Assembly (NCBI GenBank): GCA_904502055.1
Contig: CAJGDZ010000052.1
Span: forward strand, 1-10,672
Length of the DNA: 10,672 nt
Reading direction: 5' to 3'
Source: an uncultured Clostridia bacterium
GTDB lineage: Bacteria; Bacillota; Clostridia; Oscillospirales; CAG-272
The notes beneath the pieces were generated by a model that saw only the letters and a program-made list of their open reading frames with translations, was not told the DNA's origin and made no database searches. Made by a program: the position numbers and the translations under genes. Of this stretch, positions 1 to 6,334 are shown one piece after another (the stretch's first letter is position 1; each line of letters starts with the position of its first letter).

Positions 1-465
1 CTTCTGCACGGGGCGTCCGCAGTCGGGGCACTTGCCCTCTGCCGCCTGCGTGTCGGTAAAGAAGGACTCACAGGGCGTGCAGTACCAACCACTGTATTCG
101 CCCTTGTAAATGTCGCCCTGATCGAAGAATCTCTTAAATATCTTCTTGACAGCGGCCTCATGATAATCGTCGGTGGTGCGGATAAAGTGATCGTAATTTA
201 CGTTCATTTTATCCCAGAGTGTGCGAATTTCCCCTGCCACGCCGTCCACGTACGCCTTGGGGGTGACGGCGGCCTCCTTGGCCAGATCCTCGATCTTCTG
301 ACCGTGCTCGTCGGTACCCGTGCACATAAACACGTCAAAGCCCATCTGTCTCTTGTAGCGTGCCATAGCATCGGTCATAATGGCCTCATAGGTGTTTCCG
401 AAGTGAGGCTTTTTGGAGGCGTATGCGATCGCCGTGGTTATATAATACTTTTCCTTGGTTGCCAT
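1..465 (-). CDS. metG: Methionyl-tRNA synthetase, N-terminal part (runs off the left edge)
   Basis: This class I aminoacyl-tRNA synthetase charges tRNA-Met with methionine in the cytoplasm. The visible 155 residues are the start of the Rossmann catalytic domain. The HIGH-type signature appears as H21-F-G-N24, followed by TGTDEHGQKI at residues 49-58, a signature of MetRS. The connective zinc knuckle is complete, with C129-x2-C132 and C146-x2-C149, as in Bacillus/Clostridium-type enzymes. The KMSKS loop and anticodon-binding domain lie beyond the window. The ATG at 463-465 is preceded by AAAGGAG (plus-strand 474-480) with an 8-nt gap, which fixes the start. The gene follows a membrane-protein gene on the same strand after only 32 bp, with no terminator or clear promoter between them, so the two are probably co-transcribed. 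Identity is secure; only completeness is unknown. Confidence 0.96.
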   Translation of the reverse strand, partial: MATKEKYYITTAIAYASKKPHFGNTYEAIMTDAMARYKRQMGFDVFMCTGTDEHGQKIEDLAKEAAVTPKAYVDGVAGEIRTLWDKMNVNYDHFIRTTDDYHEAAVKKIFKRFFDQGDIYKGEYSGWYCTPCESFFTDTQAAEGKCPDCGRPVQK

Positions 466-497
466 ATCTGTTACTCCTTTATGAGAAAATTTAAAAA

Positions 498-1274
498 TCA
501 AAGGTCATCGCGTACCGCCAGACGCCTTGCATAGCAAGCGGCGGAAAGCATGGATGCGGGAAGCGTGTGAAGCATAAGCGGAATGCCCACCAAAGCAAGT
601 GACACAAGCATTCGCCACGCCATATCCAGGTGAAATCCGAAGTCGCACATTCGCTCGCCCTCAAGAATGCGCGCGGCCAATTTCTGAGCTCGATCCGGGG
701 AAAGATGCTCCTCGGTCAGCGCCATGGTCACAAAGCCGCCAAGCCCACCCACAAGAAGAAGGGATAGCAAAATTGTGATCACAAACATAAGAACCAAAAG
801 CAGACCGATGAGGTCGTAATCAAAAAACGCTTGCATGACTACATACCCCAAAAAAGCGGGAAGCCAGCGCGCGATCAGCCGCGCCGAAATGCCAAGAGCA
901 CGCCCGTACCTATCCGAGCCTGTCACATAGTGGAAGAATTCTCTGCCGTCCACCGTCTCTCCGTCCACCATACGGATGGCCAGCCGATACGTTCCCAACC
1001 AAAGCGGCATCGCCAAAAGCCAGAACAACACCAAAATCAAAAGGTGCATCACAAACCACGCCAAAAACGTGTCAGCAATCTTACCGCCCGGAAGCATACG
1101 AAACGCCAGCATACAAAACCAGACCGCATAATATGTCAGGAAGGAAACCACCACCGAGGCAATTCCCGAAAGCACAAGGATCAGGCGGTTTGTGCCCGAG
1201 GCAAGCACCCGGCGTGCACACGCCCTCGCCGCCACGCGGCGCTCTCGCGGCGTTTCATGCAAAGAAAAAGCCAA
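498..1274 (-). CDS. Multi-pass membrane protein of unknown function (TTG start)
   Basis: This is a 258-residue integral membrane protein that I cannot assign to a characterised function. A basic, arginine-rich N terminus (residues 8-30) is followed by strongly hydrophobic stretches at about 31-59, 69-97, 136-152, 156-186 and 220-246, giving four or five transmembrane helices. Charged loops lie at about 99-133 and 187-218. The layout and the helix near the C terminus loosely resemble the small DUF975-like membrane proteins of Firmicutes, but this is only an impression. The start is TTG at 1272-1274, chosen because GGGGGAG lies 7 nt upstream and the next in-frame ATG would delete the first membrane segment. 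A promoter lies at 1317-1344. The gene precedes metG by 32 bp and probably shares its transcript. Nothing ties it to the solute-binding array. Confidence 0.8.
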   Translation of the reverse strand: MAFSLHETPRERRVAARACARRVLASGTNRLILVLSGIASVVVSFLTYYAVWFCMLAFRMLPGGKIADTFLAWFVMHLLILVLFWLLAMPLWLGTYRLAIRMVDGETVDGREFFHYVTGSDRYGRALGISARLIARWLPAFLGYVVMQAFFDYDLIGLLLVLMFVITILLSLLLVGGLGGFVTMALTEEHLSPDRAQKLAARILEGERMCDFGFHLDMAWRMLVSLALVGIPLMLHTLPASMLSAACYARRLAVRDDL

Positions 1275-1281
1275 GCACAGT

Positions 1282-1288
1282 CTCCCCC
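1282..1288 (-). promoter_or_regulatory. Ribosome binding site supporting a TTG start
   Basis: The minus strand reads GGGGGAG, then 7 nt, then TTG. This purine-rich site is the main reason for accepting a TTG start for the membrane protein gene. Confidence 0.7.
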
Positions 1289-1316
1289 TCTCCCAAATAA
1301 AAATACATTCCTATTT

Positions 1317-1344
1317 ATTTTATCACAAAATCCAAAAAAGTCAA
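1317..1344 (-). promoter_or_regulatory. Sigma-A-type promoter for the membrane protein-metG operon
   Basis: On the minus strand a TTGACT -35 box (1339-1344) is separated by 16 bp from a TAAAAT -10 box (1317-1322). A TGn extended -10 element directly precedes the -10. It lies about 40 bp upstream of the TTG start and downstream of the preceding gene's terminator, so it should start an independent transcript. Confidence 0.7.
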
Positions 1345-1378
1345 TACCCTCCCGAAAAAGGCACGCAATTTTAGGGTC

Positions 1379-1407
1379 AAAAAAGGCGTACCCAACGGGT
1401 ACGCCTT
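1379..1407 (-). terminator. Intrinsic terminator after solute-binding gene 1
   Basis: On the minus strand a hairpin with an 11-bp stem (AAGGCGTACCC pairing with GGGTACGCCTT, 3-nt loop) ends in a run of T that continues beyond the stem. It begins 11 nt after the stop codon of the 2921-1419 gene and separates the lipoprotein array from the membrane protein-metG operon. Confidence 0.9.
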
Positions 1408-1418
1408 GATTTTTCGGA

Positions 1419-2921
1419 TCAGGAAACCTCTTCCAGAGCGATCAGCAGATCCTCAAGCTGCTGATCCCAAAGGTCGCGGTTACTGTCGATGGTATTCTGA
1501 ATGTCGTGCTCGGACTGAAGCGGACGGAAGATGGCGCTGATGCCTCCCAGGCTGCTGGAAGACCAAGCAAAGCCGAAGGAGAACACAAAGGTATTCAGGA
1601 TCTTATCGTACATCTCGGCGTCGGCCTGCTCGCGCGAATAATGACCCTTAAGCACCGTTCCGTAGTATACGGGAATTACCTGCTTATAGCTCTCGGCAGA
1701 GAGAAGCTCAAGCACCGCACTTACCATAGCGGCTCTCTCGGAGCTGAGGTTGGAGCAGATCGCAAGCGTACCTGCAGAGTTGGCCGCGCAGGTGCGGTAA
1801 TCCTCCTGCTCCAGGTCATATTTCGGAATGGGAAGCACACCGTAGTTTACGGTGGAGGCCTTCATATCCGTACCGTAGCCCAAAGCCTGCGTAAGGAAAA
1901 GCACGTTGCCGTTGGGCATATCGGTCTCCTCAATGGTCACGTTTCCACCTACCACGATGCTGCACTCGTTGTTGAAGAGGTTGCGCACCTTCTCGTAAGC
2001 GGGCACGGTTCGGCTGTTAAGGAAAGCATACTCGGGCTCACCGTAAGCGTTGATTCTGGTGAAATCCAGACCCATCGCTACCACCCACGCATCCATCTGA
2101 CCCGCGCCGTTGCCAAGGCTTCGGATGCCTACCACGTCGCCGTCGTCGGCAACACCGTTGGAGTTGCGGTCATCCCAGCAGTTGGTAACATACTGCGTCA
2201 TCTTGTCGATGGTCCACTCACCGTCTCTTACCAGCTGGTAAAGAGAAGCATCCCGATCATCGGGGAAGGTCTCGTTGAAAAGGTCGCGGTTGAAGAATAC
2301 ACAGACACCGGAGGCCGCCTGGGTCAACGTCAGCGAGCCGCCCGCGAAGAACATCGCGCCGTACGTGCTCAGCTCGTCTACCATGGTCTGATTCCACCAG
2401 GGCTTTTCAAAATCCAGATATCCTCCGCCATCGGGCGTCAGCGAAAGCAGATTGTAATAAATGCCGTCCTTGGCAAGTGCTACGCCGTACGAAAGGTAGA
2501 AGCAAGCACCGTCAAAGTCGCCGGTGTTGGTCAGAACCGAAACCGAAAGCGTGTTGCTCCACTCGTTTCTCTGCTCATAGGCACCGGGCTGTGCGATCGA
2601 ACGGATCTTGAGACCGAGACGCGACTCCACGTCGATGTTGCGGTAGTGGATGGCATCGTAGACCGGGTCGTTCTTGAGCTCCTCACAGGCAAGCTCATAC
2701 GTGGAGAGCGCGCCCTCACGCACAAGGAAGGTAACCGTTTCACCGTTGTATTTGAGATCGGTGGGAACGGTGTCCTTGATCTGCTGACGGGGATCGTCAT
2801 AGTTTTCCGTTGAGCTTCCCTTCTGATCCGTTGTCTCCTCCGGTGTATTGCCGCACGCGGCAAATACCGACAGCACCATCAGGAGCACAAGAAAAAGCGA
2901 AAGAAGTTTTGCAAATTTCAT
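1419..2921 (-). CDS. Extracellular solute-binding lipoprotein, array paralog 1
   Basis: This 500-residue protein is predicted to be anchored on the outer face of the membrane and to capture a solute, probably an oligosaccharide, for an ABC importer. A lysine-containing n-region and hydrophobic core (residues 5-20) end in a lipobox with F20-A-A-C23 as the lipidated cysteine. A low-complexity linker follows to about residue 45. Family hallmarks are a PWWNQ motif (174-178), CVFFNRDLFN (207-216), WTIDKM (236-241), an EF-hand-like loop from D251 to D262 and the C-terminal block around residues 410-455. These match clostridial proteins annotated as extracellular solute-binding proteins. The ATG is preceded by AAAAAGGGG, a somewhat weak site. 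The gene has its own promoter (2964-2992) and terminator. It carries extra cysteines, C140 and C320, that paralogs 2-4 lack. The ligand is unknown; family assignment is firm, sugar binding is inferred. Confidence 0.88.
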   Translation of the reverse strand: MKFAKLLSLFLVLLMVLSVFAACGNTPEETTDQKGSSTENYDDPRQQIKDTVPTDLKYNGETVTFLVREGALSTYELACEELKNDPVYDAIHYRNIDVESRLGLKIRSIAQPGAYEQRNEWSNTLSVSVLTNTGDFDGACFYLSYGVALAKDGIYYNLLSLTPDGGGYLDFEKPWWNQTMVDELSTYGAMFFAGGSLTLTQAASGVCVFFNRDLFNETFPDDRDASLYQLVRDGEWTIDKMTQYVTNCWDDRNSNGVADDGDVVGIRSLGNGAGQMDAWVVAMGLDFTRINAYGEPEYAFLNSRTVPAYEKVRNLFNNECSIVVGGNVTIEETDMPNGNVLFLTQALGYGTDMKASTVNYGVLPIPKYDLEQEDYRTCAANSAGTLAICSNLSSERAAMVSAVLELLSAESYKQVIPVYYGTVLKGHYSREQADAEMYDKILNTFVFSFGFAWSSSSLGGISAIFRPLQSEHDIQNTIDSNRDLWDQQLEDLLIALEEVS

Positions 2922-2963
2922 ATGTTTACCCCTTTTTCATTATTTTACAGAATGATATTTATT

Positions 2964-2992
2964 ATTTTAGCACAAGAAAAACAAAAAAACAA
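2964..2992 (-). promoter_or_regulatory. Candidate promoter of solute-binding gene 1
   Basis: On the minus strand, TTGTTT (2987-2992), a 17-bp T-rich spacer and TAAAAT (2964-2969) are present, with TGC as an extended -10 element. The T-rich stretch between the boxes closely resembles that of the gene 2 promoter, which suggests the promoter was copied along with the gene. Confidence 0.65.
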
Positions 2993-3013
2993 GAGGGTTT
3001 TTATATTTTTTAC

Positions 3014-3044
3014 AAAAAAGCCGAGTCATCAGACTCGGCTTTTT
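3014..3044 (-). terminator. Intrinsic terminator after solute-binding gene 2
   Basis: A perfect 13-bp inverted repeat (AAAAAGCCGAGTC and its complement) surrounds a 4-nt loop, with a T-tract on the minus strand. It begins 13 nt after the stop of the 4563-3058 gene and sits just upstream of the gene 1 promoter, so the two genes should be separate transcription units. Confidence 0.93.
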
Positions 3045-3057
3045 ATTTAAATCGGGC

Positions 3058-4563
3058 TCAGGAAACGTCCTCGAGTGCCAGGAGAAGATCGGTCAGATTC
3101 TGCTCCCACACATCCTTGTTACTATCGATGTAGTTCTGAATGTCATAATCGAACTGCAAACGACGGAAAATACCGCCGATTCCGCCAATACTCGAGCTGG
3201 AGTAGGCGAAGCCAAAGGAGAACACAAAGGAATTGAGAATGGTATCGTACATCTCCGCATCCGCCTGCTCGCGGGAATAGTGACCCTTAAGCACCGTCTC
3301 ATAGTACACGGGAACCACCTGCTTGTAGCTCTCAGCCGAAAGCACCTCAAGCACCGCGCTTACCATAGCGGCTCTCGCATCGCCAAGGTTGGAGCAAACA
3401 GCAAGTGCCGAGGAGGAATTGCCGAAGCAGGTACGGTAATCATCCTGCTCCTCATCGTACTTCGGAACGGGAAGCACGCCGTAATTTACGGTGGAGGCCT
3501 TCATTTCCATACCGTAGTTAAGAGCCTGCGTCATAAACAGCACGTTGCCGTTGGGCATATCGGTCTCCCCCAGATCGTCCGCGGTGGCAATTACGATACC
3601 GCCTTCGTTGTTGAAGAGTGCCCTTACCTTCTCATAGGCCGGAACGGTCTGGCCGTTCACAAGCACAAGCTCAGGCTCGCCGTAGGCGTTGTTCTTGGTA
3701 ATATCCAGTCCCATTCCGTAGATCCAAGCGTCCATAACGCCCGAGGCGTTACCGAGGCTTCGGATACCCACCACGTCGCCACTATCGGCAACGCCGTTGG
3801 AGTTGAGGTCATCCCAGCAATTGGAGACGTAGTCGGTCATCTTATCGATGGTCCACTTGCCGTCTCTTGCCAGCTGATAAAGCGTGGCGTCCCGCTCGTC
3901 GGGATATTTCTGGTTGAAGAGATCGCGGTTAAAGAACACGCAGGTACCGCCCGCCGCCTGCGAGATGGTCAGCGAGCCACCCGCAAAAAAGAGTGCGCCG
4001 TAAACGCTGAGCTCATCAACCTGCGATTGGTTCCACCAGGGCTTCTCGAAATCAAAATAGCCCCCCTCGTCCTTCGTAAGCGCGTTCAGATTGTAGTAAA
4101 TGCCCTCCTTGGCAAGGCCCGCGCCCGTGGAGAGGTAGAAAGCCGCACCGTCATAGTCACCGGTGTTGGTCAGAACCGAGACCGAAAGAGAGTTGTTCCA
4201 GGTCGTTCTGTCCTCGTAGGTACCCGGCTGTACGATGGCCTTGATCTTAAGACCCAGACGGGTTTCCACGTCAATGTTTCGATAGTGGATGGCATCGTAA
4301 AGCGGGTCATTGAGAAGCTCCTCGCAAGCAAGCTCATACTGATACATGGTGTTCGAGCTTCCTCTTACCAGGAAGTTGACCGTTTCCCCATCGTATTTGA
4401 GATCTGCGGGAACGGTATCCGAAATCTCGTGACGGGAATCGTCCTTTCCTGCCGAGCCTTCCTGCTTCCCCGTGGTCTCCGCCAGTGTTCCTCCGCACGC
4501 AACCAGCACCGAAAGCAGCATCAAAATTACAAGAAAAAGCGAAAGGATCTTTGTAAATTTCAT
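3058..4563 (-). CDS. Extracellular solute-binding lipoprotein, array paralog 2
   Basis: This 501-residue lipoprotein is a tandem paralog of its neighbours and, by eye, closest to paralog 3. The signal peptide ends in a lipobox with L20-V-A-C23, followed by a polar linker to about residue 45. The family landmarks are all present: PWWNQ (175-179), CVFFNRDLFN (208-217), WTIDKM (237-242), an EF-hand-like loop from D252 to D263, and the C-terminal ESYKQV/GHYSREQADAEMYD block (411-440). Cysteines C249 and C379 occur here and in paralogs 1 and 3 but not in paralog 4. Residues 285-322 are identical to residues 283-320 of paralog 3, with only silent DNA differences. The ATG at 4561-4563 has a strong Shine-Dalgarno site that is duplicated in tandem. 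Surface solute capture for an ABC importer is the expected role. No permease gene is visible, and ligand and partner are unknown. Confidence 0.88.
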   Translation of the reverse strand: MKFTKILSLFLVILMLLSVLVACGGTLAETTGKQEGSAGKDDSRHEISDTVPADLKYDGETVNFLVRGSSNTMYQYELACEELLNDPLYDAIHYRNIDVETRLGLKIKAIVQPGTYEDRTTWNNSLSVSVLTNTGDYDGAAFYLSTGAGLAKEGIYYNLNALTKDEGGYFDFEKPWWNQSQVDELSVYGALFFAGGSLTISQAAGGTCVFFNRDLFNQKYPDERDATLYQLARDGKWTIDKMTDYVSNCWDDLNSNGVADSGDVVGIRSLGNASGVMDAWIYGMGLDITKNNAYGEPELVLVNGQTVPAYEKVRALFNNEGGIVIATADDLGETDMPNGNVLFMTQALNYGMEMKASTVNYGVLPVPKYDEEQDDYRTCFGNSSSALAVCSNLGDARAAMVSAVLEVLSAESYKQVVPVYYETVLKGHYSREQADAEMYDTILNSFVFSFGFAYSSSSIGGIGGIFRRLQFDYDIQNYIDSNKDVWEQNLTDLLLALEDVS

Positions 4564-4567
4564 GAGT

Positions 4568-4587
4568 CTCCCCCTTTACTCCCCTTT
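4568..4587 (-). promoter_or_regulatory. Tandemly duplicated Shine-Dalgarno site of gene 2
   Basis: The minus strand carries AAAGGGGAG (4579-4587), then a single T, then AAAGGGGGAG (4568-4577), 4 nt before the ATG. The nearer copy should serve as the ribosome binding site. The second copy looks like an 11-nt duplication and could act as a standby site. Confidence 0.55.
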
Positions 4588-4609
4588 GATTTTAGGTAAT
4601 ATTTTTATC

Positions 4610-4638
4610 ATTGTATCATAAAAAAACAAAAAAAGCAA
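4610..4638 (-). promoter_or_regulatory. Candidate promoter of solute-binding gene 2
   Basis: On the minus strand, TTGCTT (4633-4638), a 17-bp spacer made almost entirely of T, and TACAAT (4610-4615) are present, with TGA forming an extended -10. Spacing is ideal, and the T-rich spacer matches the gene 1 promoter. Confidence 0.72.
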
Positions 4639-4659
4639 GAGACTACCCGTTTTTTTTGC

Positions 4660-4695
4660 AAAAAACAGGCGGCGCCCCCTCGTGGGGGTGCCGCC
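4660..4695 (-). terminator. Intrinsic terminator after solute-binding gene 3
   Basis: The stem pairs GGCGGC with GCCGCC and CCCCC with GGGGG around a 4-nt loop, with one internal mismatch. On the minus strand it is followed by TGTTTTTT. It begins 23 nt past the stop of the 6218-4719 gene. Confidence 0.88.
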
Positions 4696-4718
4696 CATTC
4701 CTTTTCAGAATATCAAAA

Positions 4719-6218
4719 TCACGATACCTCTTCAAGCGCAAGCAAAAGATCCGTCAACTTTTGTTCCCAAACATCCTTGTTACTGTCAATGGTGTTCTGA
4801 ATGTCATAATCGAGCTGCAATTTACGGAAAATTCCGCTGATGCTGCCAAGACTCGAGGTCGAATAAGCAAAGCCAAAGGAGAACACTGCGGTCTCCAGGA
4901 TGCGATCGTACATTTCGGCATCCGCCTGCTCGCGCGAGTAGTGACCCTTAAGCACGGTTCCATAGTATACGGGAAGAACCTGCTTATAGCTCTCGGCCGA
5001 AAGAAGCTCCAGAACCGCACTCACCATAGCGGCTCTGCTTTCACTGAGGTTCGAGCAGATCGCAAGTGCCGAGGCGATGTTACCAAAGCAGGTACGGTAA
5101 TTATCCTGCTCCTCATCGTACTTCGGAATGGGAAGCACGCCGTAGTTTACGGTGGACTCCTTCATTTCCTTACCGTAGTTGACAACATTGGGCATGAACA
5201 TAACGTTGCCGTTGGGCATATCGGTTTCACCCAAATCGGCCTGGCTGGCAATAAGCAGACCGCCCTCGTTGTTGAAAAGTGCACGCACCTTCTCATAGGC
5301 AGGAACGGTTTGACCGTTCACAAGCACAAGCTCGGGCTCCCCGTAAGCATTGTTTTTGGTAATATCCAATCCCATCGCGTATATCCAGGCATCCATAACA
5401 CCCGAAGCGTTGCCGAGATTACGGATTCCTACCACGTCACCGTTATCGGCAACACCGTTGGAGTTGAGGTCGTCCCAGCAATTGGATACGTAATCGGTCA
5501 TCTTATCAATGGTCCATTTGCCATCTCTCACCAGCTGATACAGCGCGGTATCCCGATCGTCGGGATATTTCTGATTGAAGAGATCGCGGTTAAAGAAGAC
5601 ACAGGCGGTATTCTGTGCCTGGGTAATGGCCAGCGAGCTGCCCGCAAAGAAGAGGGCACCGAACACGCCGAGCTCCTCGGTCATCGACTGATTCCACCAG
5701 GGCTTTTCAAGATCAAGATAGCCTGCCTCATCCTTGGTCAGCGTGAAAAGGTTGTAATAGATACCGTCCTTGGCAAGTCCCGCTCCGGCAGAAAGATAGA
5801 AGGCCGCTCCGTCAAAGTCACCGGTGTTGGTGAGCACCGAGGTCGAAAGCGTGTTACACCACTCCGTCTGATCCTCCCACGTGCCGGGCTGCTCAACGGT
5901 GCGGATCTTCAGTCCAAGACGCGCCTCCACGTCGATATTACGGTAATGGATCGCATCGTAAAGCGGGTCGTTGAGAAGCTTCTCACAGGCCAGCTCATAT
6001 TTATGGGAATCACTGCTGTTTCCGCGCACCAAAAAGGTCACCGTTTCGCCGTTGTAATTCAAATCAAGCGGGACGGTGTCTGCAATCTCGTCACGGTCAT
6101 TCGCAATCGGCTTCTTGCCTTCTCCCGTTGTTTCCACCGGATCGCCGCCACACGCAGCGAACGCCGAGGTTAACATCAAAAGTACCAGCAAAAGTGAAAG
6201 GATTCGTAAAATTTTCAT
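4719..6218 (-). CDS. Extracellular solute-binding lipoprotein, array paralog 3
   Basis: This 499-residue lipoprotein is a tandem paralog. The hydrophobic signal segment (residues 5-20) ends at lipobox F20-A-A-C23, and a short charged linker runs to about residue 43. Visible landmarks are PWWNQ (173-177), CVFFNRDLFN (206-215), WTIDKM (235-240), an EF-hand-like loop D250-D261, and the C-terminal GHYSREQADAEMYD block (425-438). It differs from paralog 2 in the stretch after residue 320 and around residues 340-350, where the usual TQAL becomes PNVV. It has an extra cysteine at 121. The ATG is preceded by GGGAGAG with a 6-nt gap. The promoter at 6244-6272 is the best match to consensus in the array. 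The role is presumed solute capture at the cell surface; the ligand and the transport partner are not shown by the sequence. Confidence 0.88.
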   Translation of the reverse strand: MKILRILSLLLVLLMLTSAFAACGGDPVETTGEGKKPIANDRDEIADTVPLDLNYNGETVTFLVRGNSSDSHKYELACEKLLNDPLYDAIHYRNIDVEARLGLKIRTVEQPGTWEDQTEWCNTLSTSVLTNTGDFDGAAFYLSAGAGLAKDGIYYNLFTLTKDEAGYLDLEKPWWNQSMTEELGVFGALFFAGSSLAITQAQNTACVFFNRDLFNQKYPDDRDTALYQLVRDGKWTIDKMTDYVSNCWDDLNSNGVADNGDVVGIRNLGNASGVMDAWIYAMGLDITKNNAYGEPELVLVNGQTVPAYEKVRALFNNEGGLLIASQADLGETDMPNGNVMFMPNVVNYGKEMKESTVNYGVLPIPKYDEEQDNYRTCFGNIASALAICSNLSESRAAMVSAVLELLSAESYKQVLPVYYGTVLKGHYSREQADAEMYDRILETAVFSFGFAYSTSSLGSISGIFRKLQLDYDIQNTIDSNKDVWEQKLTDLLLALEEVS

Positions 6219-6243
6219 TGGTCACTCTCCCATGTTTTTTTTC

Positions 6244-6272
6244 ATTATATCATATCTTTTCCGGAAATGCAA
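6244..6272 (-). promoter_or_regulatory. Strong candidate promoter of solute-binding gene 3
   Basis: On the minus strand, TTGCAT (6267-6272), a 17-bp spacer and a perfect TATAAT (6244-6249) are present, with a TGA extended -10. A 10-bp perfect palindrome, TTTCCGGAAA (6258-6267), overlaps the last base of the -35 box and the spacer, a position where a bound repressor would block polymerase. The operator role is inference. Confidence 0.75.
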
Positions 6273-6291
6273 GTTTATTTTTGAAAAGCAA

Positions 6292-6318
6292 AAGGGGGGC
6301 TGCCCTGCAACCCTCCTT
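6292..6318 (-). terminator. Probable terminator after solute-binding gene 4
   Basis: On the minus strand AAGGAGGGTTGC pairs with GCAGCCCCCCTT around a 3-nt loop, with one mismatch and one G-U pair. It is followed by a broken T-tract (TTGCTTTTC). It starts 17 nt past the stop of the 7849-6335 gene. The interrupted T-tract makes it weaker than the other terminators, so some read-through into gene 3 is possible. Confidence 0.65.
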
Positions 6319-6334
6319 ATGTTTACTGACCTCC

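Noticed and set aside
160..534. 124-codon plus-strand frame over the metG start
   Set aside because: It overlaps the unmistakable MetRS N terminus and its Shine-Dalgarno site on the other strand.
1275..1418. tRNA or other structured RNA in the intergenic regions
   Set aside because: Gaps are short (about 30-155 bp) and explained by promoters and terminators; no cloverleaf or riboswitch-like fold was seen by eye.
2136..2171. Dockerin module (cellulosome component) suggested by the D-x-N-x-N-G loop
   Set aside because: Only one loop is present, it lies in the middle of the solute-binding domain, and the paired second repeat of a true dockerin is absent.
1506..2813. Long open frame on the plus strand opposite solute-binding gene 1, with similar ones at 3280-4599 and 4611-6173
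   Set aside because: They mirror the coding frame of the paralogs and resemble each other only because the sense genes are homologous. No promoter or convincing ribosome binding site was seen, and the sense strand has lipoboxes, ribosome sites and terminators.
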